Source of the DNA: UBA9926 sp038131595
Lineage (GTDB): Bacteria; Pseudomonadota; Gammaproteobacteria; Pseudomonadales; Azotimanducaceae
Length of the DNA stretch: 64,000 bases
Assembly: GCA_038131595.1 (NCBI GenBank)
Contig: JAYPPR010000003.1
Location: 62,001 to 126,000, forward strand
Reading direction: 5' to 3'
Part shown: in pieces, positions 45,591 to 54,107 of the stretch
How positions within the stretch are numbered: the first letter of the stretch is position 1
Layout of the letters: every line of letters begins with the position of its first letter
Translations under genes and position numbers: made by a program
The notes under the pieces: generated by a model
Databases searched by the model: none
What the model was told of the DNA's origin: nothing
Seen by the model: only the letters and a program-made list of their open reading frames with translations

Positions 45591-46157
45591 ATGCCAAAAG
45601 CCAGTGAAATTAAGCGAGGGCAGATTGTTGAGATTGACGCTGCGCCGCACCTTGTAAAGCACGTAGAGGCCAAGAGCCCATCAGCGCGTGGCGCGGCCAC
45701 GCTGTATAAAATCAGGTTTGAAAACCTCATCTCGGGACAAAAGCGGGAGACGTCCAGTAAAGGTGACGAAATATTTGCTGAGATCGATTGTCAGCGACGA
45801 GCCGTGCAGTTGTCTTACAAAGACGATGAGTTCGCTTACTTTATGGACGTTGAAGATTATAGTCAGCACGCACTTGAGCAAGCGGCGCTGGTTGATGAGA
45901 TGAACTATATGATCGACGGTACCGATGGGATTACTTTGCTGGTTGTTGAGGATCGTGCGGTAGCGATCGAGCTGCCCCAGTCCGTGAACTTGGTTATCAC
46001 TGAAACAGCGCCAGGGCTCAAGGGTGCTAGCGCGAGCGCTCGAACCAAACCGGCACTGCTAGAGACTGGATTCACCGTCCAGGTTCCGGAATACATGGAG
46101 CCAGGGGAGCGGGTGAAGGTGAACACCGCCACGGGTAAATTTATGTCGCGCGCGTAA
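45591..46157 (+). CDS. efpL: Elongation factor P-like protein EfpL (YeiP)
   Basis: 188 residues, three OB/KOW-type domains as in EF-P. The tip loop reads SPSARGAATLYK with Arg33 in place of the modified lysine of EF-P, the defining mark of EfpL. VDEMNYMIDGTDGITLLVVE and IELPQSVNLVITETAPGLKG complete the family pattern. It binds stalled ribosomes and helps formation of difficult peptide bonds such as polyproline. It is largely confined to gammaproteobacteria, which makes it a useful lineage marker here. Ribosome-binding site AGAAGGAG. Confidence 0.95.
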   Translation: MPKASEIKRGQIVEIDAAPHLVKHVEAKSPSARGAATLYKIRFENLISGQKRETSSKGDEIFAEIDCQRRAVQLSYKDDEFAYFMDVEDYSQHALEQAALVDEMNYMIDGTDGITLLVVEDRAVAIELPQSVNLVITETAPGLKGASASARTKPALLETGFTVQVPEYMEPGERVKVNTATGKFMSRA

Positions 46158-46369
46158 AGGCCGGTGGCAGGGGAGTCGGACGTCCCCGAACTGACGCGCG
46201 CACTGTAGCCCATCCTTTTGCGCGAGGTGAATAAACCCTGCCACTCCACCACGTGCCCAGGGTGGTAGCGCTCAGTCGCTGAATCATTGAGCGCAATGAA
46301 GGCCCAGGTAGATCCACCTCGCACTGGACGACAGGTGACAACCAAGGCGTTCAGGTGCTTGAGAGTGAT

Positions 46370-47161
46370 CTAAGTGGCAGTGAACTGGCCTGGCCTGCGC
46401 TCGGCGACCGCTCGGACCCCCTCTTTATGATCGTTGGTCTTTTGAAGAATGGCTTGTTCTCGACCCTCGATATCGGTGGCAGCCTGAACGGCATCGGCAA
46501 GGTCTCCTCGGACTTGCTCTCTCACTGATACAACGGCTAACGGTGCGTTTTCTGCTATCTCAGCGGCCAAATCAATAGCGGCCTCGCGAATATTGTCGCG
46601 GTCGGTGAAGACATCGCCGAGCCCCCATTCCATCGCTGTTTCGCCGGTAATCCTTCGGCCCGTGAAAAAGAGCAAATTAGCTTTCTGATGGCCAATGATT
46701 CGGGCGAGGGTGTGGGTAAGACCGAATCCTGGTGTGAACCCCAATTTGACAAAGTTGGCGGTGAGTCTTGTATCTGGGCAAAGGACCCGGAAGTCGGCCA
46801 TGACGGCGAGCCCGAACCCACCGCCTACTGCAGCCCCCTGTACGGCAGCGATGACAGGCGTTTTACTCCTGAACAAGCGAACGGCCTCTACATAAAGAGG
46901 GTTTCGACCCTCTTCATTCCTCGAAATGGGGCCGTTTTGTCGCTCGCTGGACGCAAAATTGGCGCCAGCGCAGAAGTGTTTTCCTTCAGAGCACAATACG
47001 ATGGCCCGCGCGTTGACGTCGGCATCAATATCAACAAAGGCGTCAGCAAGGTCCCGGATCAAGTCCTGGTCAAAAAAGTTATTGGGCCCGCGCTTGATTT
47101 CGCAGATCGCGACGTGGTTATCGAGAAGAGTGACGGATACGTCTCCATATTGAGATTTCAT
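46370..47161 (-). CDS. Enoyl-CoA hydratase/isomerase (crotonase family)
   Basis: 263 residues from ATG 47161 (AAGGA nine bases upstream). The crotonase fold is shown by IVLCSEGKHFCAGANF, the oxyanion loop VQGAAVGGGFGLAVMADF and FVKLGFTPGFGLTH. The Glu typical of hydratases in the last region is a Gly/Phe here, so hydratase activity is uncertain. Acts on acyl-CoA thioesters. It lies downstream of the SDR gene on the same strand but a strong terminator separates them, so it probably has its own promoter. Confidence 0.87.
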   Translation of the reverse strand: MKSQYGDVSVTLLDNHVAICEIKRGPNNFFDQDLIRDLADAFVDIDADVNARAIVLCSEGKHFCAGANFASSERQNGPISRNEEGRNPLYVEAVRLFRSKTPVIAAVQGAAVGGGFGLAVMADFRVLCPDTRLTANFVKLGFTPGFGLTHTLARIIGHQKANLLFFTGRRITGETAMEWGLGDVFTDRDNIREAAIDLAAEIAENAPLAVVSVREQVRGDLADAVQAATDIEGREQAILQKTNDHKEGVRAVAERRPGQFTAT

Positions 47162-47244
47162 CAAACGTGTTCCTTTTGTTGGAGTGGGGTTGGGTGAGCC
47201 CGGACCGGCAATGATTGAATGCTTGAGTCTCGAGCATGCCAAAA

Positions 47245-47270
47245 AAAAAGGGTGGAAGACCACCCTTTTT
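47245..47270 (-). terminator. Rho-independent terminator (works on both strands)
   Basis: A perfect 11-bp inverted repeat: AAAAAGGGTGG (47245-47255), loop AAGA, CCACCCTTTTT (47260-47270), flanked by A and T runs. On the minus strand it ends transcription of the SDR gene 19 bases past its stop and insulates the crotonase gene. Confidence 0.9.
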
Positions 47271-47288
47271 ATCGTGCGGAGTGCGCCG

Positions 47289-48179
47289 TTACTCGAACGG
47301 ACGAGGCGTGGGCTGAATGCCTTTTGGCCACTTGTCGAAGTTTTCTCTGACGGCTTCACCAATATCGGCGACACTGAAGGGTCCTTCGGTGTTGTCTTTT
47401 TGGCAAATCACCTGGGATTGCCAAGAAAGCAACTGGACGGTATTGCCAGACGCTAAGAAGGTTCGACCCGTGACATCCTTTGCATCATCAGAGCCCAGCC
47501 ATACGACGAGCGGTGAGACTTTGTCAGGCGACAATAGCTCGGCCATATTTTGACCTTGCGGGAAAATATCCTCCGTCAAACGAGACCAGGCGGCTGGGGC
47601 CAGCACGTTGACGCGGATACCGTATTTCATGCCTTCCTGGAACAAGCAGCGTGCGAACCCTGCAATTCCGGCTTTAGCTGCGCCGTAGTTAGTCTGACCA
47701 AAATTCCCTAACAGGCCAGATGTGGAGGAAGTCACAACAATGCTGCCACCTGATTCTTGATTCATCATCTGGTTGTAGGCCGCCCGAACGGTGAGATAAG
47801 TTCCTCGCAAATGAACGTCGAGCACAATGTCCCACATTTCATTTGTCATGTTCTTGAATGCTTTGTCACGGAGGATCCCAGCGTTGGCAATGAGGAAATC
47901 TAGTTTTCCAAAATGCTCCACCGCGGTTTGAACCATTTTGTTGGCATCTTCTTCTTTCGCAACGTTGCCGTAGTCAGCGACTGCCTGACCGCCCATGGCT
48001 TTGATCTTTTCAACGACTTGGTCTGCCATGCTATTGCCACCGCCAGATCCGTCCCTTGCGCCTCCGAGATCGTTAACGACGACGGCGGCGCCCTCTTGCG
48101 CTAGCAATAGTGCGTGTGTCTCACCCAGACCGCCCCCAGCGCCAGTAACCAGCGCGACCTTTCCCTCTAGTAATCCCAT
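47289..48179 (-). CDS. SDR family dehydrogenase, 3-hydroxyacyl-CoA type
   Basis: 296 residues. KVALVTGAGGGLGETHALLLA is the NAD(P) motif, VVNDLGG the cofactor-specificity loop, and active-site Ser and Tyr-x3-Lys lie in VVTSSTSG and NYGAAKAG. The VNDLGGxxDGSG stretch is characteristic of peroxisomal multifunctional enzyme type 2-like (3R)-hydroxyacyl-CoA dehydrogenases. A C-terminal extension of about 50 residues follows the core. GGAGG ribosome-binding site before the ATG. Probably fatty or branched acyl-CoA metabolism. Confidence 0.88.
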   Translation of the reverse strand: MGLLEGKVALVTGAGGGLGETHALLLAQEGAAVVVNDLGGARDGSGGGNSMADQVVEKIKAMGGQAVADYGNVAKEEDANKMVQTAVEHFGKLDFLIANAGILRDKAFKNMTNEMWDIVLDVHLRGTYLTVRAAYNQMMNQESGGSIVVTSSTSGLLGNFGQTNYGAAKAGIAGFARCLFQEGMKYGIRVNVLAPAAWSRLTEDIFPQGQNMAELLSPDKVSPLVVWLGSDDAKDVTGRTFLASGNTVQLLSWQSQVICQKDNTEGPFSVADIGEAVRENFDKWPKGIQPTPRPFE

Positions 48180-48330
48180 GTTTTTCCTCCGGAATGCTCT
48201 AGCACGTCTTTATCAAACAGGGCGCAAGTTAAGCATATTGATGTAACCAAGACCAGTAAGACCAAGGGAGCGGAGGTGCTGGCAAGCTTTCTTTGCGCAG
48301 TGCTCGCAGAGGAATGTAGGCGCTACTATA

Positions 48331-48369
48331 GGTATCAAGTACAGGTATCAACCACCGGTATCAAACACA
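48331..48369. repeat. Three tandem 13-bp units starting GGTATCAA
   Basis: GGTATCAAGTACA, GGTATCAACCACC and GGTATCAAACACA in direct succession. The first eight bases are identical in all copies. They lie between two minus-strand genes, upstream of the SDR gene. Confidence 0.75.
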
Positions 48370-48459
48370 GGCGCCCGTGGGACCTAATGGTCTGGCGCGC
48401 GACTGGGTGAAGCGCTCCGTCCAATACTCACTTCCGCCTTGTTAGAGGGTTGGTTGAGG

Positions 48460-49299
48460 TTAATCAAATCGATAGGTATGAAGCGCTTTACCCCAGGAGT
48501 GAAAACCAGCTTTGCGAGCAAATTCTCGATAGTCGCGCCACCGATCACCATAGTGTACCAAGACTAGCTTTTGCTTCAGTTTAGCGGGGAGGGTGGCCAG
48601 TTCTTCGATGCCGGTGTGGACGCCACCGGTAAAGAGTTGGCAATCATGAAAAATCGCACTTAACGAGTGCTTGCTATCGAACTCCTCGAGTAACTCCGGA
48701 TCGAATTGGGTGTCACTTGTGAAAAGAACATGATCATCAATGAGGACGCCACAACTCCAGACCGAGTCCTGCCAAGATTCTGCAGAGTCCGGAAAGTGTC
48801 TGGTGCGAAACATCTTCACCGAAATGCTGCCCACCTCGGTTTGGTATACATCCCGTGTATATCCCCTGACTTTTCTTGGTCGCTGCACTGTCCATAGGTC
48901 GGTAAACCTGAGACGTCGACCCTCAGACCACTCTGATCCTCCTTTGAGCGATTCGTTCCAGAGTTGGGTTTCATACTGTTTGGTGATGATCATGTTCGCC
49001 TTCCGACGGGCAACATATCGGTTGAACAACTGTACTTCCTCTAGTCCCCCGATATGGTCGGCATGACTATGGGTGATCAGGAAATGATCGATGTCGCTAA
49101 CGCCGACCCCGTTATCGTGAAGCACTTTCGAAGACGTGGTCCCCATATCGATTAGGAAGTGGTCTTCACCCTTCACAACCAGCAGATTGGTCTGGTTGAG
49201 GGACTTTGCAAACGCTGAGCCGCAGCCCAAAAAAGTCAACGTAAGGCTGCCATCGTTACTGAGACGGATAGGAGAGATTCGGCCTCGACTAACTTTCAA
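48460..49299 (-). CDS. MBL-fold metallo-hydrolase (RNase Z-like)
   Basis: 279 residues. LTFLGCGSAFAKSLNQTNLLV opens like RNase Z/ElaC proteins. Metal-binding HSHADHIGG, HFPDSAESW, LFTSDTQFDPELLEEF (Asp) and VLVHYGDRW (final His) are present. The tRNA-processing exosite is not evident, so a general hydrolase is more likely than true RNase Z. The start is a TTG at 49299 with GGAGAG upstream; no earlier ATG is available. Confidence 0.82.
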   Translation of the reverse strand: MKVSRGRISPIRLSNDGSLTLTFLGCGSAFAKSLNQTNLLVVKGEDHFLIDMGTTSSKVLHDNGVGVSDIDHFLITHSHADHIGGLEEVQLFNRYVARRKANMIITKQYETQLWNESLKGGSEWSEGRRLRFTDLWTVQRPRKVRGYTRDVYQTEVGSISVKMFRTRHFPDSAESWQDSVWSCGVLIDDHVLFTSDTQFDPELLEEFDSKHSLSAIFHDCQLFTGGVHTGIEELATLPAKLKQKLVLVHYGDRWRDYREFARKAGFHSWGKALHTYRFD

Positions 49300-49382
49300 T
49301 CCCTTCTCTCCCTGTTACTCCAAACATGCCAACCCCAGCAGCAGTAGGGGTGCCCCGCCTGCGCGCTGACGTTGACCATGAA

Positions 49383-50456
49383 TTAACCATCGTTCTGAAT
49401 GTCGCGCGTAGTCGTCGTATCGTCTGTGTCCACTACCTGTTCCGCACTCATCGAATCTAAGAACGATAGCAGCTCTCTCGCCGAGGAAGCAGGGCTTTCC
49501 TCCATGGGAAGGTGACCCGTTTCCTCGTAGACGACGACAGTGGCCTGCGGGAATGCCTCGACTAAGGGTTGAATCAAGTCGGGCGGCGTCCAGGTGTCAT
49601 CGCTGCCCCACTGGATCAGGACTGGCCCCGCGAAGGTGGGGGGCGGTGTTATTTGACGGGTGCGACTGGCCATTCGCTTGAATAAGGCGGCTCTGCTGCC
49701 CTCGCGGAGGGACAAATCAATATAGCGCTGCACGATTCCGTCGGTCACCATTTCCTTATTCCCGTATGCTGACCTCGCCGCGCGCTCGGCAAGGAGTGCA
49801 GGGTCGACGTAGCGTCCAACTAGGCTAGCGCCTGGTAAGCGGAGTATTGACAAAGGGCTTCCAGTTCGCTGACTGGGCTTTTTTTGTGCGTTCGCCGACG
49901 AATCGTTATCGACACCAGAGGCGTCTTTTGTGATGTTTTGCTCCACGGCCTCCGGCCCAGTCCCTCGTGGTCGCCAAGGAACAACGCTACCGATCAGCAC
50001 GAGCCCGAGCAGTTGGTCTGAGGAATCCTTCGCGAAGGCCATGGCAATACCACCGCCCATCGAATGCCCGGCAAGAACGAAGCGTTCAATTGCGAGGTGG
50101 TCCGCAACGGCTCTGATCGCTGCGATGTCGCTGTCGATATCGTAACGATCGGTTGCAGTCGCTCCGGTTAATCCATGTCCGGGCAGGTCGAGCGAGATAA
50201 CGCGGTAGCGGTTTGATAGCGCTTCGGCCCACGCTTCGAAGCTGTGGAGAGACCCATTTGCTCCATGAATTAAAACAATCGGAATCGCATCGTTCGGGCC
50301 TTGGTCGCGGAAGTGGATACGATCGTTCGCATCAGTTCGTAGGAATTGGGATTGCGCATTAGCGTATTGGGCATCAACGACTTCGGTGGGTAGATCTCTT
50401 TCAAACAGGAGTAACCCTGCGAATGCAATGCCAACGGCTATGATTGAGCCAATCAT
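49383..50456 (-). CDS. Membrane-anchored alpha/beta hydrolase
   Basis: 357 residues. One N-terminal hydrophobic helix (IGSIIAVGIAFAGLLLF), then IVLIHGANGSLHSFEAW, SLDLPGHGLTG, nucleophile elbow LAGHSMGGGIAMAFA, IQWGSDDTWTPP and catalytic His in EETGHLPMEESP. About 30 residues of Ser/Asp/Lys-rich sequence (VDNDSSANAQKKPSQR) interrupt the lid region. The C-terminus is Thr/Asp-rich. Likely a periplasm-facing hydrolase or esterase of unknown substrate. Confidence 0.85.
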   Translation of the reverse strand: MIGSIIAVGIAFAGLLLFERDLPTEVVDAQYANAQSQFLRTDANDRIHFRDQGPNDAIPIVLIHGANGSLHSFEAWAEALSNRYRVISLDLPGHGLTGATATDRYDIDSDIAAIRAVADHLAIERFVLAGHSMGGGIAMAFAKDSSDQLLGLVLIGSVVPWRPRGTGPEAVEQNITKDASGVDNDSSANAQKKPSQRTGSPLSILRLPGASLVGRYVDPALLAERAARSAYGNKEMVTDGIVQRYIDLSLREGSRAALFKRMASRTRQITPPPTFAGPVLIQWGSDDTWTPPDLIQPLVEAFPQATVVVYEETGHLPMEESPASSARELLSFLDSMSAEQVVDTDDTTTTRDIQNDG

Positions 50457-50607
50457 CGGTGTGACGGGTCCATTATTGGGTGACTCGAGCGGATAACCAT
50501 CGGATTGTCACTTTTCAAACTCCCACTGGCTGCGGACGAAGGGGTTTGGAAAAATCAACGAGTCAGTTAGACTCGGGTCCCCCGAATATGAAGTCCAGTC
50601 TGCCACG

Positions 50608-51048
50608 ATGATCGCCCATAACAAAAGCTTTCAACAAAGCGATGACGAACTGCGGGTTCAGCACCTGGTACTCGACGCGATCAACCGCACACAATCTGAC
50701 GATTTCGATCGTTTCTTTGACTTGTTCACGCCCGAGGCGACCTGGATGCTTCCCTCGCAAGTCACTGATGTGGGCCTTAAAGAGGCGAAGCAGTTCTATC
50801 GGTTTACAAGAAAATTCCGCTTTGAGCAGCAAGTGAATATCGATGAGGTACGTGTTTTCGCGGAGGTGGCGTTTGCTCGCTTGACGTTTGATGGCTATCT
50901 CGTGCCAAAAGCGGACCCCACTTCCGGATCAATACGATCCGTCAGCCGGCACTTGTGGATGATGCGTAAAGATGTTGCCGAAGGATGGCGTCTCGATCGG
51001 GTCATTTGGAATACGCCCAAACCAGCGGAGCAGCCGAGACGAGGCTAA
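50608..51048 (+). CDS. SnoaL-like / NTF2-fold protein
   Basis: 146 residues. The N-terminal helix ELRVQHLVLDAINRTQSDDFDRFFDLFTPEA (spanning about 14-45) then WMLPS and a curved sheet (VFAEVAFARLTFDGYLVP, SRHLWMMRK) fit the cone-shaped NTF2 fold. Members are small hydrolases, isomerases or ring-hydroxylating dioxygenase beta subunits. No large subunit adjoins, so a single-domain SnoaL-like enzyme is most likely. Weak ribosome-binding site. Confidence 0.7.
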   Translation: MIAHNKSFQQSDDELRVQHLVLDAINRTQSDDFDRFFDLFTPEATWMLPSQVTDVGLKEAKQFYRFTRKFRFEQQVNIDEVRVFAEVAFARLTFDGYLVPKADPTSGSIRSVSRHLWMMRKDVAEGWRLDRVIWNTPKPAEQPRRG

Positions 51049-51209
51049 CCCAACTCGACTATCGATCCCCGATTCCCGACTTCCGGCTGTTGACTCTATC
51101 TATCTCAGCTAACGTTTCGCTATGGATCATCGATGGGAAGGCGAGCGTTTATGCCAAGGCACTTCGATTCGTTGCCTATTGCATTGCATCCCCAAAGTGC
51201 CTCCCCTAT

Positions 51210-51311
51210 GGTGCTGTTAGAAAAGTGTTGCTGTTAGAAAAGTGGTGCTGTTAGAAAAGTGGTGCTGTTAGAAAAGTGGTGCTGTTAGAAAAGTGGTGGT
51301 TTTAGAAAAAG
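51210..51311. repeat. Six tandem 17-bp units, GGTGCTGTTAGAAAAGT
   Basis: Units begin at 51210, 51227, 51244, 51261, 51278 and 51295. The middle copies are identical; the second differs by one base and the last by several. The array ends 18 bases before the aminotransferase ATG, so it occupies promoter/leader space. Each copy carries TTAG, so the frames are closed and it is non-coding. Confidence 0.92.
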
Positions 51312-51329
51312 CGAGTGGCGGGGAGAACC

Positions 51330-52472
51330 ATGAAATATGACTTCGCAGTGGGTCAGACCAATCCTGAGACCTTTCCAGTAGAGGCGTTCAAACAAGCTGC
51401 TTTGAGCGCGATCGAATCAGAGCACGACAGCTTCAATCAGTATCCTGGTGGTAAAGGGCACGCAGGACTTCGTGCGCTGATGGCAAGAAGGGAAAGTGAG
51501 CGCGAAGGCGTTCAAGTTGACCCGGAAATGATGGCGCTCACGAACGGTTCTATGCAGGGGGTAACGCTGGTAGGTCAGGCGCTCATGGATGCGCCGGGGG
51601 ATCAGGTGATCACCGAGCAATTCACGTATAGCGGCACGATCAATGCGTATAAGGGCATCGGACTGCAAATGATTGGTATGCCTGTCGATGAAGAGGGGAT
51701 GCGCATGGATGCGCTCGAGGAGCATTTAAGGTCGATGTCCCAGCGACCCAAATTTATCTACGCGCTCACGGCCTACCAGAATCCTACAGGCGTGAATCTT
51801 TCCATTGAGCGGCGTCGTCGTTTAATCGAGCTCGCTGCTGAATATGAGATCCCGGTGGTCGAAGACAATTGCTATGGGGACGTACATTTTGATGGCGACA
51901 AGCCTCCGGCACTGTACGCGCTGAGTGATGATCCGCACCACATCTACCTTTGTTCGCTCTCAAAGATTTTTGCGCCTGGCGTGAGGCTTGGTTACATCCT
52001 GGCGAGGCGTCCCTATTTTGAGCAAATCGTGAGCAAACGATTTGACGCCGGTAGCAACACGTTTGCCGCAGCGGTGATGGCGCAGTTTTATGAGCAAGAC
52101 CTATGGCGGCATTGCGAGGATGCGAATCAAGCACTGAAGAAAAAGCGTGATCTATTGGTGGCGGCACTAGGCGATTGCCTTGAGGATCAGTGTGTTTGGT
52201 CCCACCCCACAGGCGGGTTGTTTTTGTGGCTTAGACTCCCCGAGGATACGGACCTTGATCGGCTTCGGGCAGAGGCCAGTGAGCGCGGTTTTAATTATGC
52301 CGAAGGCAAAGACTTTAACGTCACAGGAGAGCGAGTGCCGTATATACGGCTTGCCTTTGGTCATGTTCCCGATGAACTGATCACCGAGGGCATTCCTGTG
52401 TTGGCTCAAAGCATTGCGAAAGCACGTTCGAGCAATGCCGCGAGGGGGTTCACGACGCTGTTTGATCAGTAG
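51330..52472 (+). CDS. PLP-dependent aminotransferase, class I/II (fold type I)
   Basis: 380 residues. YPGGKGHAGLRALMARR, NGSMQGVTLVGQALM, ALTAYQNPTGVNLS (Asn and substrate contacts), VVEDNCYGDVHFDG (Asp contacts the pyridine N) and the Schiff-base Lys in CSLSKIFAPGVRLGYI are clear. Pattern resembles the 2-aminoadipate / MocR-domain-like aminotransferases. Transfers an amino group from an amino acid to a keto acid; the preferred substrate is not deducible. ATG 51330 with GGGGAG. The 17-bp repeat array abuts its start. Confidence 0.92.
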   Translation: MKYDFAVGQTNPETFPVEAFKQAALSAIESEHDSFNQYPGGKGHAGLRALMARRESEREGVQVDPEMMALTNGSMQGVTLVGQALMDAPGDQVITEQFTYSGTINAYKGIGLQMIGMPVDEEGMRMDALEEHLRSMSQRPKFIYALTAYQNPTGVNLSIERRRRLIELAAEYEIPVVEDNCYGDVHFDGDKPPALYALSDDPHHIYLCSLSKIFAPGVRLGYILARRPYFEQIVSKRFDAGSNTFAAAVMAQFYEQDLWRHCEDANQALKKKRDLLVAALGDCLEDQCVWSHPTGGLFLWLRLPEDTDLDRLRAEASERGFNYAEGKDFNVTGERVPYIRLAFGHVPDELITEGIPVLAQSIAKARSSNAARGFTTLFDQ

Positions 52473-52637
52473 CTTTCACCCAAAGGTTGACCGAGATGAA
52501 TCGTTAATGCCAGAGCGAAAGGGCGTTGACGTTGCGATGCTAGGTATCTGAAGTCGCTCCACAAAACCTTCATTTTGAATGGAATCTGAAGGGATTCATC
52601 GTATACTCGGGGAAGAGTTTCCTGGTACAGGTGTGGC

Positions 52638-53486
52638 TTGATTATCAGATCGAAAGCGCAATTGTCATCGGAAAGTCATCTCGCCAGTAATGCGACTGAA
52701 GGCGGAGTGGCGGAACCCACTATCGCGTTGCCCGATGCAGCGTTTTTATTGCACGGCGAGCTATCCCAGGCTGGGTTTGATTTAGTCCTCGATTTGGCCG
52801 ACGGTCGGCAACATATTGTCCATGACTACTTTAGCTTTTCTCCTCAACCGACACTCGTAGCCGACACGGGTGCGGCGCTTACTCCGACTTTAGTCAGAAG
52901 TTTTTTGCCAAGATCCTTCGGTCAGGACCTCCTGTTCGCTGGCCCCGCTAATGCCACCGGCGCGCTTGTGGAAATTGGTCGTGTCACGATGCTGGTGGGT
53001 GACGTTACGGTTCGGCGGCTTGATGGGTCAGAAGCTAAGCTTGCTCGGGGCGACATCATCTACCAAGGCGATGTGGTGATCACTTCGACCGGCAGTTTTG
53101 TTAAAGCTGAAATGCTCGACGGCACACGCTTTCAGCTAGGACAAAACGGTGAAGCAGCCTTTGACGATTTTGAATTTGACGAGGCGCAGGGAACCGGGGA
53201 ATTTACAGCGTCGGTGCGAATTGGCGGGTTTTACTATAAGAGCGGCAAGATCGGCGAGCTCGATTCAACCCAGTCCACGGTGCACACAACCATTCGCACA
53301 CCAACATCGATTATTGGTGTGCGAGGGTCTGAATTAGAGGGACTCGTTGATGCCACCGGCGCGACAACCATCGTTCATCGCTCTGGCATTTTGGATATTA
53401 GTGATGTCAACGGGAACGGTGCGGTCACGTTATTGGAGCCCGGCAACACGTCAACCATTGTGTTTAATGCTGCGCCCGTTTTTTGA
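52638..53486 (+). CDS. FecR-domain N-terminal module of the giant adhesin
   Basis: 282 residues. After an N-terminal domain (TIALPDAAFLLHGELSQAGFD, split by position) comes a FecR-like sandwich: VTVRRLDGSEAKLARGDIIY, VVITSTGSFVKAEMLDGTRF, then IRTPTSIIGVRGSELEG, a typical FecR end. This module commonly opens large RTX-type adhesins. The start is a TTG with AGGTG upstream. The stop at 53484-53486 falls in a T6 tract; removing one T (53479-53484) joins it to ENPPPQLQQALSDALPP in the next frame, so it is the N-terminus of the locus up to 63711. Confidence 0.85.
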   Translation: MIIRSKAQLSSESHLASNATEGGVAEPTIALPDAAFLLHGELSQAGFDLVLDLADGRQHIVHDYFSFSPQPTLVADTGAALTPTLVRSFLPRSFGQDLLFAGPANATGALVEIGRVTMLVGDVTVRRLDGSEAKLARGDIIYQGDVVITSTGSFVKAEMLDGTRFQLGQNGEAAFDDFEFDEAQGTGEFTASVRIGGFYYKSGKIGELDSTQSTVHTTIRTPTSIIGVRGSELEGLVDATGATTIVHRSGILDISDVNGNGAVTLLEPGNTSTIVFNAAPVF

Positions 53487-54107
53487 GAATCCACCTCCGC
53501 AACTTCAGCAAGCCCTTAGCGACGCTTTACCGCCGTCCGATTCCGAAACTGAAAGTGGCGATGAAGAAGATGTCAGTGATGGAATGGATGAGGGAGATTC
53601 GGAGGACAACGACTCAGCGGATAATCAAGCTGTCCAGAACAATGAGGAGGAAGCCGCTTCAGAGACAGGATCAGAGGATGACGCACCGGCTGACTCAGAG
53701 GAATGAGGATTCGGAACAAGATGAGGATTCGGAACAAGGTGAGGAGGGAACTGCTTCAGAGGAGGCAGAAGACCAAATCGAGGCCAGCGAAAATACAGGC
53801 ACCTGATTCCGTAGAGGTTGATAACCAACCCTCGGTTAGCGGCAGTGCCAGTGAGACGAGCACTTCAAATGATGTTTTAGAGGCAATAGAAACTGAACTC
53901 AGCTCGAGTCAATCAGGTCAAGGAAGCGTATCCACTCTTAGCGTAGACGAGGCTGCGCAAGAGGATACGATTGAGACCTTGAGCACGTCCTCGCCGAGTT
54001 CGGAATTGCAGTTGGTGGAGTCACAATCAGAAGTGCAATCCCTTGAGCCTAGAATCGGATGATAGCGATGGTCTGGACACGCTATCTGTGTATCGAGTAG
54101 TCAAACG
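53487..54107 (+). pseudogene. Acidic linker of the adhesin, broken by several frameshifts
   Basis: Continuous in meaning but not in frame. ENPPPQLQQALSDALPP and a Glu/Asp/Ser-rich stretch run to 53703, EDSEQDEDSEQGEEGTASEE continues in the next frame to about 53797, PDSVEVDNQPSVSGSASETS continues in the third frame to about 54047, and ESDDSDGLDTLS then leads to SSSQTVTTLEIEE before 54108. Shifts near 53704, 53798 and 54048 each fit one extra base; the one near 54095 fits one lost base. Strong acidity and low complexity suggest an unstructured calcium-binding or spacer region. Confidence 0.7.

Noticed and set aside
52622..52640. GG-N10-GC pattern (sigma-54-like) near the adhesin start
   Set aside because: It overlaps the ribosome-binding site and start codon, so it cannot drive this gene, and the flanking consensus bases do not match.
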